Positions 38,801-45,396 of a DNA stretch of 64,000 nucleotides are shown in pieces. The position numbers and the translations under genes were made by a program. Position 1 is the first letter of the stretch. Each line of letters opens with the position of its first letter. The notes below the pieces were generated by a model, which was not told where the DNA came from, ran no database searches, and saw only the letters and a list, made by a program, of their open reading frames with translations. The DNA is from Dongia rigui (GTDB taxonomy: Bacteria; Pseudomonadota; Alphaproteobacteria; Dongiales; Dongiaceae): positions 2,232,001 through 2,296,000 of the forward strand of contig NZ_JAXCLX010000001.1 in NCBI RefSeq assembly GCF_034044635.1, read 5' to 3'.

Positions 38801-41800
38801 CGAGGATTGGATCACCGGCGGCAGCAAGGACGCCGATCAGGATCCGAATACGGTGGGGACGCAAGTCTCGCCCGGCGACAATGCCGGCGGCGCCTCGGCG
38901 ACGGGTACGTGGGCGACCAGCAATGGCGATCCGACCGTGACGGTCACGGTCGACGGCATCGTCAGCGGCACGACGGCCACCGGTGCCACGGCCCTCGACG
39001 GCGCCTCGATCCTGTGGTTCACCAGCGGCAGCGGCTTGCCTGCCGTCCTCCACGGCAAGACCTCGGCGGGTGGGGCGGATTACTTCACCCTCACCATCAA
39101 CACCAACGGCACCTGGCAGTTCGATTTGCTGCAGCCGGTCAAGCACAGCGGCGCCGACAGCGAAGATCCGAACGTGATCCTCGACTCGGTCACCCTGAAG
39201 GCGACCGATGCCGATGGCGACTTTGCCAAGGCGCTGATCAAGATCGCCATCGACGACGATATGCCGGTGGCGGTGGCCGATACCGGTACCGTCAACGAAG
39301 GTGCTTTGCTGACCGTCAACGCTGCCAACGGCGTTCTCAAGAATGACAGCGGCGGTGCCGACGGTTTCGACTCCGCAGGTGGTGTCATCGGCGTTCGCGC
39401 CGCCGGCGGTAACACGACGGCACCGGCTTTGGGCAATGTAGCGACAGAGATCAGCGGCCTCTATGGCAAGCTGACGCTCAATGCCGACGGCAGCTACAGC
39501 TACAAGTCCAACGCCAACGCGGTCGCGGTCAATGCCGTGGACGTCTTCGTTTACACGGTGAAAGACAAAGACGGTGACACGGCGACCACGACGCTCACCA
39601 TCAACGTGGCAAACGGCACCGTCATCGCGCCGGATGACAACGACGCCTTGGTTTACGAAAATGCCCTCGACAAGGTGAAGGACGGCAATGACCTCGTCGC
39701 TGGCACGGTCACCGGCTCGCTCGGCGAAGGCAGCGCGCTGGAAACCGACGACAGCAACCAGCTGAACGCGACGGGCGGCTTCGGCGCGCTTACCTACAGC
39801 CTGGTTGGCTCTGCCACCGGCACCTATGGCACAATCCAAATCAACAGCGACGGCAGCTACACCTATACGCTGACCAAGAACTACGACAGTCAGCCGGATT
39901 CCGACAATGGCTACAACGTCGAGGAGAACAAGGATAGCTTCACCTATCAGGTGACGGACGCCAACGGCAACACGGCCACCGGCACGATTACTGTCGACAT
40001 CGTCGATGACGTGCCGGTCATCACCTGGCGCGGCTCAACTGAAGGCGACTTACATGGGGGCGCTCCGGCACCCAGCGGCTATCTGGCCATCGACGAGGAT
40101 TGGCTCGGCAATGGCAACCAGGATGCCAACGCCAGTTCAGGCGACGCCCAGGGCGACACATGGGCGCTCAACACCTATCAGGTGAGCGGCGCCGACGGCT
40201 TGGCCAATGCGGTCATCTCCGGCATCAGTGTCGATGGCGCCAGCGGCGATGCGCTGCGTCGCTCGAGCGACGGTGCCAAGGTGCTGTTCGTCCTGTCGGC
40301 CGACGGCAAGACACTCACCGGCTATGCCGATGCCAACAATAGCGGCAGCATCGAGCCCGGCGAAAAGACCGTCGCCAACAAGGTCGTCGAGGCAACGGTC
40401 GTCGTTGGCGGCACGTTGGTCGATGTCAAGCTGCAGGTCTTCCAGCCGCTGCAGCACGACAACACGCCGGCCAATGTCAACAGCGGCGACGGCAACGTCG
40501 AAAGCAACATCAACCTGCACGTTACGCTGCAGGTGACGGATGGCGATGGCGACAAGAACAGCATCGTCTCGAACTTCCAGATCAATGACGACATGCCGGT
40601 GGCGGTCGATGACGGCACCAAGGTCATCACCACGCTCAACGGCGATGCGACGCCGGAACTGTCGTTCACGTCGCTCACTGGCCTGCTGGCGAATGACGCA
40701 CAGGGTGCCGACACGGCGTCGATCTCGAAAATCACCTTCAACGGTACCGATTACACGCCGTCATCGGGGGTCATTACCGTCAACGTCACGGGCGGTGTCC
40801 TGACCGTGAACAGCAATGGCGCCTGGACGTTCAACCAGACGGGCTATGTTGCCTCGCCGACAACGCACAGCTTCACCTACACGCTGAAGGATGCCGACGG
40901 CGATACCAGCACGGCGACCTTCGCCGTGAAGCTTGACGCGGAACCGACGATCATCACGACAAACACAACCCCGGCCACGGCCGCTGGCGAGGCGCTGGTC
41001 GACGAGGATTGGATCAGCGGCGGCCGTCAGGATAGCCCGGCTTCGGCTGGCGACGATGCCGGCACGAACAAGGCGACCGGCACCTGGGCTTCGACGGGCG
41101 GCGATCCGACCGTGACGGTCACGATCGACGGCATCACCAGCGGTGTCACGACCACCGGCGCCACGGCGCAGGACGGTTCGGCCATTAAATGGTATGTCGA
41201 TGCGGGCAATCCGTACCTGCTGCATGGCAAGACCTCTGCCGGCGGGGCCGACTACTTCACCCTGGAAGTGAAGGCCGGCGGCACCTGGGAATTCACCCTG
41301 CTGCAGGCGGTGAAGCACAGCGGCGCCAACAGCGAAGATCCCAACGTTATCCTCGGCAGCGTGGCCCTGAAGGCGATCGATGCCGATGGCGACAGCTCGA
41401 CAGCCTTCATCAAGATCGCCATCGACGACGATATGCCGGTCGCAACGAATGACGCCTTTGGACAGAAGGATGCGGTTACCTCGACGGCGGTCAGCCTCGG
41501 CAACGTGTTGACGAACGACTTCTCCGGCGCCGACGGCTATGCCAGCCCGATCATCACGGCCGTGTCAGCGGGAAATGGCGGCGGTACTGTCAGTGCCGTT
41601 TCTGGCGGCTTCGACATTGCCATTGCCAGTAAGGGTACCGTCCATATCGACTCGACCACCGGCGCGGTTACCTTCACCGCCAGTGCCGGCAACACCATCA
41701 GCAATGCCGGTGAAAACTTCAGCTTCAGCTACACCGTCAAGGATGCCGATGGTGATACGTCACAGGCAACTGCCACCTACAGCATGAAGGGCGCCGTCCC

Positions 41801-44684
41801 CGACGCCTTCGTGCTGGGCGAGAATGTCAGCGACACGCCCGCGACCCAGGGCACGCCGACCACCACCGACAATCACCGCATCGACGACTCGCCCAACGCA
41901 CCGGACGGCTCCATCGATGGCGCCGCCGGGAACGACCTGCTCATCGGTGATGTCGGCGGCAAGACGACCATCGTCACGCCGGGCCAGAGCTACTCGATCG
42001 CGCTCATCTGTGACATGTCGCTCAGCATGAGCAGCAACGATCAGAATATCGATCGCGTAGCCCTGCTGAAATCAGCAGTGACCAGCTTCATCAACAGCAT
42101 CGCCGACTTCTCGGGCAGCATCAATATCGGCATCATCGCCTTCGGCACGACGGCGACGATCGAATTGACACTGAATGGCCTGAACAATGGCAACAAGCAG
42201 CAGGTGATCGACGAGATCACGTCTCTCTATGCCGGCATGAACGACAACTACACCAACTACGAAGCTGCGTTCAACACGACCAACTCCTGGTTCGCCGCCC
42301 AGAATGCCGGCGGGTACGGCGCCTATCAGAAGCTGGCCTACTTCATGACCGACGGCGATCCCACCACCCGTACTGGCGGCTCGGTCAACACCACAGTTGA
42401 CGATGCCGATATGTCGGAAGGCTATGCCGCCTATGCCGATATGCTGGCTGACAATAGCGGCGTCCAGGTCCATGCCATCGGCATCGGCTCAGGCGTCACC
42501 ACCACCCGCCTGCAGTTCTTCGACAACACCAATGTCGTTGGCACGGCGGATTATGGTACGGGCAGCACTTCGGACAACATCAACGACGGCAATATCGGCC
42601 AGCCGCTGGTCATTCAGACCGCCGGCGAACTGACCGCGGCCCTGCAGGGCGGCTCCAGTTCGACCCAGGTCGCACCGGTCGGCAACGATATCGTCAATGG
42701 CGATGGCGGCAACGATGTGATGCTGGGCGACAGCATCTATTACGGTTCGGCCGATGCCGGCTGGGCAGCCTTCAAGGCGGCCAACCCGGCTCTCTCCGAT
42801 GCCCAGTTGAAGGCCCTCATCCTTGCCAATGTCGACGCCTTCGCCCAGGAAGGGACCGTGGGCGGGAATGACACGATGAGTGGCGGTGCCGGCAACGACA
42901 TCATCTTCGGCCAGGGCGGCAATGACGATATCACCGGCGGCACGGGCACGGATCGCCTGGTCGGCGGCACCGGTAACGACACCTATCGCTTCGCGGCCGG
43001 TGACGGCAACGACACGATCGAGGAAGCCAAGGGCTCGTTGGACACGGTCGTCATCACCGACGCCAACGGCCCGGCGCCCACCGTGGCCAAGGTCGGCAAC
43101 GATCTCGTCATCACCTATAACGGCGGCGAGACAATCACGGTCAAGAACCACTTCCTCAATGATGTGGATGCGACCAACAATCAGAAGATCGAATTCGTCA
43201 ACTATAACGGCGTCGTCTACACCATCACCGGCGGCACGACGCCGGTCCTCACCCTGCCGACACTTTCCGTGGCCGATGTCGCGGTAACCGAAGGTGGCAC
43301 GGCGGTGGTGACGGTCTCGCTCTCGGCGATTGCCGCGACCGATGTCACCGTGAAGCTCTACACCAGCACCGGCACCGCTGGGTCGGGTGACTTTGCCCAG
43401 ACCTATAGCGGTTCCGGCGCTGCCATCACCGTCACCATCCCGCAAGGTTCGACCTCGGCCACCGTGTCGATCGCGACAACGCAGGACACGACGGTGGAGA
43501 GCAACGAGACCTTCACGGTCACGTTGACCACGCCGACCGGCGCCACCATCGCCGACGGCTCGGGTACGGTGACGATCAACAATGACGATCTGCCGGCGTT
43601 CCCGACCAACACCTTCACGTCGATCCCGTCCGATCCGACGATGCCGGCGGCTGCGAGTTCTACGGCTCCGACGCCAGCTGCGGACAGCACGCCAGATGCT
43701 GGTGACGATTGGTGGACTGGTACGGCCGTCGCCAATACGATCGATGGCCAAGGCGGGAACGATCGCCTGGATGGTCTGGGTGGAATCGACAATCTAACGG
43801 GCGGCTCTGGCGATGATTACATTGACGGCGGCTCCGGCGCCGACGTCATGGTTGGTGGCTCAGGCAACGACCGCTTCATCGTTGATGATGTCAGTGACTC
43901 CGTGAGCGAGAATAATGGAGAGGGCACAGACACGGTCTTCGCTAGCGTCACCTACACAATCTCCGATGGCGACGTGGAAAATCTCGTCCTGACCGGCAGC
44001 TCGGATATCAATGGCACCGGCAACAGCTCTGCCAACAATCTCTATGGCAACAGCGGTGCCAACGTCCTGACGGGCGGCGGCGGGGCCGACAATATCGATG
44101 GCGGGTCGGGTCACGACACGCTCAACGGCGATGCCGGCGACGACAATCTGTTCGGCGGCACCGGCAATGATACGTTGAATGGCGGCGACAACAACGACAC
44201 CCTCTTGGGCGGCGACAACAACGACATCCTCAATGGCGGTAATGGCAACGACGTGTTGAGCGGCGGTGCCGGGGCCGACAAGTTCGATGGTGGTGCCGGC
44301 AATGACATCATCAAGGGTGTCGATGCCGACGATCTCAGCCTGTCGGGCGGCTTGATCGACGGTGGCGCAGATACGGATCTTGTTCAGCTCTCCGGCCTTG
44401 CCACTTTCAACTCGTCGCATGCGTCGAATATCAAGAATGTCGAAGTACTCGATTTCGAAGGTGGCAGCGGCACGAATATCACGCTCAGCTACAATGACGT
44501 GATCAGCATGACCGATAGCGACCATGTCATCGCCATCCGTGGCGAAGCCACGGACAATTTCGATACGACCGGCTGGACGCAGATCGCGACCGGTGTTGCC
44601 GGCGACGGCGGCCGCACCTACACCGCCTATCAGCAGGATGGCGTCAGCGGTGTTGCAACGGTCTATGTTGAAAATGTGATCTGA
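26898..44684 (+). CDS. Giant RTX adhesin with VWA and Calx-beta domains
   Basis: This acidic secreted protein of about 5,928 residues has only three cysteines that I can find. The order is as follows. Residues 1-195 are an N-terminal module with TAAG at 126-129. From about 440 to 2448 are T1SS-143/VCBS-type repeats joined by DDDTP-like words. Around 1430-1615 there is a sandwich-like insert. Residues 2449-3652 are four ~300-residue tandem repeats. More Ig-like/VCBS repeats run to about 4970. A VWA domain has MIDAS DMSLS at 5039 and T5151 in MTDGDP. The end has RTX repeats, a Calx-beta domain (nt 43258-43590), RTX repeats again and a C-terminal type I secretion region. It likely mediates calcium-dependent adhesion or biofilm formation. 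Its exporter is not in the window. Confidence 0.93.
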   Translation: MATDTTNISTDTTASNQLQEGDVEQGHLTQSNAPVPVQVPAGENIVRIQVTPGETLQLPFPTDGLVAKLSPDNANLAVKVGDITVILLGYSEANAAGDVTLLGSDGQAVDVASVLASTDPNLDIATAAGPGAGDQGTGADNNGGLFTPFDPAAGLGGLNAIGGLDPTALNYNLVAREFPELEENDEVDTTPTLVRISQGAVINEDDLSLVREPQFKLAPDQDANYQTQIGNELAKILGPGWSASTGGKQGDGNDPFDTTDNEGEDPGAVDDNGSGVDLDREPLTSTAVINIDFHQDVPGKISFQNGATIPLLDQLQAMGLTSHGHELLFKLLPAVADDPSTPGVDESHGEVLVAYYVTEGEGAEATIVFSIGVREQNGGNTTDFHLDFTIYGPIDNVPGIADANGDIADIFDIDVPFYMVDSDGSVTPVPAGPGGVHFQSVDDVPAFGEMTWVNGGEGNDGGHWVISPTNSSLVHDETAGVQTGGSAIGGDGDIDPTTQTENDAIIDVGGILSHVGWSGATPIGAAETLVTVSFGADGKAEGNKEAGKTVFTGDGAANATAYQLFIGDAANPLEGGKTNWTITVDGQILTVYAEQVDANTIVGYAQDGDLQIPVFVLTLDPNGGYTGSNLTLVQLHQVNQADNTAGDESTPPLVVYGPNGTSEAPIVVRATDFDGDSIDKSLTIEIQDDAPTVGANNLVKLDDDALTGGNSGGVGDDVNAQNVTGTLAHSYGTDSPGTVLLTGATLPDGFTVAVSDGGKTLIISQDGVEVLKVTLSDDTNGSYTVTQLAAIHHPAGQDENNLDFTVNYQVKDSDGDTANGTLAINVDDDTPKITGVKYDTPLLGIVDEDKLPGGIEGGPLDIGNFGASVNGKVLAAPGADQPVTFTFDEATGTGVNVAGAALPPVFALTDLAGNPVTLVVDNGGAPATLKGVAAGVDVFSITLNKATGEFTFTLLQPVKHPSDGSPILHSLEDSLLTLGFNVKVTDADGDSDSAQLYFKINDDTPTVAENAKVQLDDDALADGNAGGTGDDADAVNVTGTLAHNYGADGAGTTLLSGATLPNGQGFSQSLSSDGTTLTISQNNIPVLQIVLTDTTSGNYTVTQLAPIHHPNGSNENNVEFTVKYNVTDGDGDSVGGQIKINVDDDTPILNPNAAAITATVEEDGMSLSQGDKSEGNKDGGDANSDDEAAGLTGSLNGLYLGGADKPLSISMLNNTSGLPALMSGGVAVTYSISNGVLTAKAGANVVFTLSVNSDGSWSFDLQDQLDHVAGNGENNALKLVGGGSVDAIDFSSLIVATDNDGDKAPSLPAGKFAIAIQDDVPVANDDHQFMKESEHTITGNVLTGDGKDGDTATDLPAQADHVGADEPGRITQVHSINVNGPVVNVDNGDNGLDGDTVVVQGQYGKLTINEDGTYSYTLDPAFDINTLTADPVHLGRSGTGATAAEWVAQGFTMSATKFDGSAGTITYDANGIGVSGTKPGLQVPGQIGYDPNTQTTEKITMAFDCPVNSITLKVSNLYKTENDGEQGTWKAYDANGNVIGQGIFGPGADNPATGYIHVNFGSSDNVGTFTIDVGDTQMEGIAKIEFGATEYGPKNNTGNPSTDSSDYYIREVTYVPAVVQEHFDYTLTDKDGDTDNAVLTIDVCDNVPSPRAGNAAGLVTEDTLAGGSNDDPASAPASSVFSGTLPIYNGSVSNLTFDDPASSLDGAPVKTEDAASITLTQAGEWTITINKSTGAFTFTLLDDQAHGDSAKIYGADTLIGKFIATVTGSGGADATGSITITVNDDGPKADVIARSDAGVILETQDKDTVGLLSDTATSTANFGSVFSFLKSGGADGEASSALTFSLNVTAADSGLTSGGAVIHLFKIAGVVVGSTAADAGSVSAGNTIFTVEVNAAGEVKLTQFQQIDHGNSESVPNYDDDVRTLADGKISLTATGTVTDGDGDKASDSATVDLGGNIRFDDDGPTAKLSEGSVSIRLDESVGVDANDPNAANDDAASVGFIGKQTGSIAGLFGTPDYGADGQGAAPEYQLVLKDAGGLGTSIGTTNVATNLSVVDTANAYANDNIVLVSVSAYQVNGYVGAYDPNNAGAAVLAFTVQVDPATGVVTVEQKLPIAHEVDGASIISHDDLASLIVSGQAGGGIFAAQTVTDGDGDKSTVVSPSSIGIGFEDDGPTVVSASSNVAIDEDALPNGLADGPGDDAGGASAAFAVNVDFGTDGKAAAAFALTGVVSATVNNVPVALEAAGGQPIVISVLQQAENGYPAGTLVGWSGPGLSDHSYWIFTVTIDAQTGQGNFNLLKPLDHPIAGTEDNIVIAIDVRATDGDGDFTNATVTVNVDDDTPTAVNDTLGSFVEGSAEVDLGTVREVLLTNDKGGADGIEIYGSGGVTLANGGVGSLGGQFTIVNILGVDHLFYKPAANVADDAQETIQYTVKDRDGDPTTGTITTTVTDRGGGSADVSVALNGPGDYEDNAGNPINQPEADQANIRLVQVYNVAVNPTDLGDTVDSVVISGIPSGANVHFGLQELPVSGGSISLVRGQDGGIYDSFLNDLTQTGGTAISVTLAEHDSRDVTLYLNAVVDSVAVTPDNLTVTVDAVAAQPELLDPSNQSKPETGGATTTFTVNTVASFADIADDNETQYVLIKNPDAGWSLGPVLIDGVPAAPVVGGLAEYPGYTAFAVSTQADAADGSQGSVNVSFEVIGPGNVASDTTKTIEIKAVAIDTEVDSGLDPNNDVADATQLVDLKITDRTGGTDDVSFMGDGPGGFEDGQPSSTGQTSADPLDQQLELTFNLKATANDPADAVNQVVIGGIPSGATATWSNGIYTLTFTGGAPITVDGASGGTENIGGARAAFLADLIDGNGADLVVKLAEHDSRDLVISMQSTIGGTATTGDIALAIVDAVAAEPALIDPDNQSKQEAGGANTTFNINTMATFADIADGNEAQYVLIKNPDAGWSLGTVYIDGVPAIPVVGGLSGYPGYTAFDVSARADIADLSPGAVNVSFAVNGPGDVASDTTKTIEIRAVAVDTEEGIGLNAGNNVAEVTQTVDLKITDRSGGDNFVFFKGYLDPQFEDNQASPADQPAADAADQRLTLNFNLKSFANDASDDVDQVTIGGVPSGATAVWSNGVFTLTFTGGADITVNALSGGVENIPGARAAFLAQLENTLGADLAITLAEHDSRDVTLTLNSVIGGTAATPDSDSAVIDAVAAQPTFTITPTAIFQVETGGAATTFTVNTNVFFADTTDGNEKQYILVKHQNGDWTMDSVTVNGTALTATLSGPQVADFTTYEVTGLADAGSGNVPLTVVLSGPGNVSSMSTDVLNVLAVAQDVVDGADLDPDNNTVYTPIVVPLHITDRSGGAGDINYVGGGEGGYEDANATSAGQTQADPVNTLLQLSFNLKAVANDPGDPINALVVGGLPAGATATWTDGVNTLTFTGPMPIAATPGTPANDAFLADVLSGDGANITVTMPEHSSTDVTLTINTLVIGGTLAVGDSATAIVDAVAAQPSLTDPVNDTKQESGSSSTSFAVQTVVTFADYDDDTENQYVLVKNPDSGWSLSNVTVDGAPAVPAVGSILALYPGYSVFSVTLAADANDGSKGQVTLGFTVSGPGNVADEAIKTIEIKAVAVDAAVDTDLTSGNNLAEATQTVDLKITDTAPTVSAVQSVIRVDEDGFSAGNTGPADDAIGDDTSTDSVVFNGNFNVTAAKDAIVDITLGTTGGLTGLTTLDNIAVKTVWDPATKTLTGFADSDNSGSLDNGERPVFTLVVTNVATGAYTFTLLEPVKHDAANGGLGANVEDDKSFSINIQVKDADGSLSNVGQATINIDDDTPVAVDDATLTITNIGQATAGTNLLANDHAGADQGGTVIGIRLGGESGSYTAVGVGGTDISIKADGTEGTPAIGTLHVNPDGSWTFNQTTGSELPNLTFSYQMKDGDGDIDTASFQVNLDSVPTITVTPNNPTTQAGEALVDEDWITGGSKDADQDPNTVGTQVSPGDNAGGASATGTWATSNGDPTVTVTVDGIVSGTTATGATALDGASILWFTSGSGLPAVLHGKTSAGGADYFTLTINTNGTWQFDLLQPVKHSGADSEDPNVILDSVTLKATDADGDFAKALIKIAIDDDMPVAVADTGTVNEGALLTVNAANGVLKNDSGGADGFDSAGGVIGVRAAGGNTTAPALGNVATEISGLYGKLTLNADGSYSYKSNANAVAVNAVDVFVYTVKDKDGDTATTTLTINVANGTVIAPDDNDALVYENALDKVKDGNDLVAGTVTGSLGEGSALETDDSNQLNATGGFGALTYSLVGSATGTYGTIQINSDGSYTYTLTKNYDSQPDSDNGYNVEENKDSFTYQVTDANGNTATGTITVDIVDDVPVITWRGSTEGDLHGGAPAPSGYLAIDEDWLGNGNQDANASSGDAQGDTWALNTYQVSGADGLANAVISGISVDGASGDALRRSSDGAKVLFVLSADGKTLTGYADANNSGSIEPGEKTVANKVVEATVVVGGTLVDVKLQVFQPLQHDNTPANVNSGDGNVESNINLHVTLQVTDGDGDKNSIVSNFQINDDMPVAVDDGTKVITTLNGDATPELSFTSLTGLLANDAQGADTASISKITFNGTDYTPSSGVITVNVTGGVLTVNSNGAWTFNQTGYVASPTTHSFTYTLKDADGDTSTATFAVKLDAEPTIITTNTTPATAAGEALVDEDWISGGRQDSPASAGDDAGTNKATGTWASTGGDPTVTVTIDGITSGVTTTGATAQDGSAIKWYVDAGNPYLLHGKTSAGGADYFTLEVKAGGTWEFTLLQAVKHSGANSEDPNVILGSVALKAIDADGDSSTAFIKIAIDDDMPVATNDAFGQKDAVTSTAVSLGNVLTNDFSGADGYASPIITAVSAGNGGGTVSAVSGGFDIAIASKGTVHIDSTTGAVTFTASAGNTISNAGENFSFSYTVKDADGDTSQATATYSMKGAVPDAFVLGENVSDTPATQGTPTTTDNHRIDDSPNAPDGSIDGAAGNDLLIGDVGGKTTIVTPGQSYSIALICDMSLSMSSNDQNIDRVALLKSAVTSFINSIADFSGSINIGIIAFGTTATIELTLNGLNNGNKQQVIDEITSLYAGMNDNYTNYEAAFNTTNSWFAAQNAGGYGAYQKLAYFMTDGDPTTRTGGSVNTTVDDADMSEGYAAYADMLADNSGVQVHAIGIGSGVTTTRLQFFDNTNVVGTADYGTGSTSDNINDGNIGQPLVIQTAGELTAALQGGSSSTQVAPVGNDIVNGDGGNDVMLGDSIYYGSADAGWAAFKAANPALSDAQLKALILANVDAFAQEGTVGGNDTMSGGAGNDIIFGQGGNDDITGGTGTDRLVGGTGNDTYRFAAGDGNDTIEEAKGSLDTVVITDANGPAPTVAKVGNDLVITYNGGETITVKNHFLNDVDATNNQKIEFVNYNGVVYTITGGTTPVLTLPTLSVADVAVTEGGTAVVTVSLSAIAATDVTVKLYTSTGTAGSGDFAQTYSGSGAAITVTIPQGSTSATVSIATTQDTTVESNETFTVTLTTPTGATIADGSGTVTINNDDLPAFPTNTFTSIPSDPTMPAAASSTAPTPAADSTPDAGDDWWTGTAVANTIDGQGGNDRLDGLGGIDNLTGGSGDDYIDGGSGADVMVGGSGNDRFIVDDVSDSVSENNGEGTDTVFASVTYTISDGDVENLVLTGSSDINGTGNSSANNLYGNSGANVLTGGGGADNIDGGSGHDTLNGDAGDDNLFGGTGNDTLNGGDNNDTLLGGDNNDILNGGNGNDVLSGGAGADKFDGGAGNDIIKGVDADDLSLSGGLIDGGADTDLVQLSGLATFNSSHASNIKNVEVLDFEGGSGTNITLSYNDVISMTDSDHVIAIRGEATDNFDTTGWTQIATGVAGDGGRTYTAYQQDGVSGVATVYVENVI
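34242..37853 (+). repeat. Four tandem ~300-residue coding repeats within the adhesin
   Basis: Copies span 34242-35132, 35133-36047, 36048-36953 and 36954-37853 (297, 305, 302 and 300 residues). Each starts DR(G/T/S)GG, except for internal variation. Each contains a segment like SGATATWSNG with TLTFTGG (weakest in copy 1) and (A/P)EH(D/S)S(R/T)D, then DAVAA(Q/E)P. Next comes a segment like QYVLIKNPDAGWSL and a PGNVAS-like stretch before the next copy. The fourth is the most divergent at its start. Boundaries were set at the DRxGG word. Confidence 0.85.
41991..42650 (+). other. Von Willebrand factor A domain within the adhesin
   Basis: YSIALICDMSLSMSS begins the domain, with the metal-site pattern D-x-S-x-S at residue 5039. 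The distal threonine and aspartate are in YFMTDGDPTT (T5151). GIIAFGTTA and a C-terminal VHAIGIGSGV complete the Rossmann-like fold. VWA domains in large RTX adhesins usually lie close to the C-terminal ligand-binding end, as here. Confidence 0.88.
42679..44330 (+). other. RTX calcium-binding blocks flanking a Calx-beta domain
   Basis: Two groups of GGxGxDxUx nonapeptides are visible. The first (about 42679-43015) has GGDGGNDVM-like and GGTGNDTYRF units. The second (about 43730-44330) has about a dozen units such as GGTGNDTLNGGDNNDTL. Between them, LSVADVAVTEGGTAVVTVSL to GSGTVTINNDD (43258-43590) is a Calx-beta domain. RTX repeats fold outside the cell when calcium is bound. Confidence 0.88.
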
Positions 44685-44708
44685 TGAAATGATGTTCTGT
44701 TGATTGCA

Positions 44709-44739
44709 AAGGGCGGCCTTCGGGCCGCCCTTTTTCTTT
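44709..44739 (+). terminator. Rho-independent terminator after the adhesin gene
   Basis: GGGCGGCC at 44712-44719 pairs perfectly with GGCCGCCC at 44724-44731 around a TTCG tetraloop. A-U pairs extend the stem and TTTTTCTTT follows. It is a textbook intrinsic terminator 24 bases after the stop codon, isolating the adhesin transcript. Confidence 0.95.
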
Positions 44740-44826
44740 GTGGCGGCGCAAGCTGGCATTTGCCAGGACGCGATGGCTCGAACATGATGGTCGCGGCATA
44801 TCAGTGCCGCCGAGGACCGGAATCTC

Positions 44827-45363
44827 ATGGTGCAAACGCTAACGGCAAAACCTCTTGTCATCGACCCCGATACGGCGGCCTTTCTGGCTGGGCCGGCGGA
44901 TCGGCGGTGGCGGCGGTTTCTCGGCTATTGGCAGGATCTCTTCGGTCGGCTTGGACACTGGCCGAGGCGGCGCGATGTAGATCCGCTGGAGATGGGTGCC
45001 GAGTTGCTGGGCAGCATCTTTCTCGTCGATATCGAGCGGACGGATATCGACGGCTTGGCCGACACGCGGTTACGCTATCGCTTTCGCCTGGTGGGTGGCG
45101 AAATCACCGCGCGCGAATTGGTGCGGCCCGGCATGTATCTCGACGCGATAGGCCAGCCGGCGGTCCTTGCCACATTGGAGCGGCATTACATGGAAGCCAT
45201 TGACGGCGAGATCCGCCTGCGCCGCGAATCCCTGATCTGGGAATCACGCAGCAAGGATCATGTGCATTATGGCGTCATGATGCTGCCGCTGCTGGGTGCC
45301 GCGGACGCCGTCGAGCATCTCATCGGCTGCGCCATTTATGAGGATGAGCGGCCACGCCGCTAG
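44827..45363 (+). CDS. PAS_5-type PAS domain protein
   Basis: This 178-residue protein resembles the alphaproteobacterial PAS_5 family. It has RRWRRFLGYWQDLFGR, HWPRRRDVDPLEMGAELLGS (read in parts), IFLVDIER, then LRYRFRLVGGEITAREL and a final GCAIYEDE. There is no output domain, membrane segment or signal peptide. Stand-alone proteins of this family have unknown roles. It starts 88 bases after the adhesin terminator, so it is probably a separate transcript. It converges with the decarboxylase gene. Confidence 0.82.
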   Translation: MVQTLTAKPLVIDPDTAAFLAGPADRRWRRFLGYWQDLFGRLGHWPRRRDVDPLEMGAELLGSIFLVDIERTDIDGLADTRLRYRFRLVGGEITARELVRPGMYLDAIGQPAVLATLERHYMEAIDGEIRLRRESLIWESRSKDHVHYGVMMLPLLGAADAVEHLIGCAIYEDERPRR

Positions 45364-45396
45364 GCCCCCAACCAGCCCGCCAGCGCCCAGGCGATG

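Noticed and set aside
38151-39839. Another long minus-strand frame opposite the adhesin (also 33705-36158 and 31440-33275)
   Set aside because: Composition rich in Arg, Gly, Val and Asp mirrors the adhesin repeats on the other strand. These are shadow frames.
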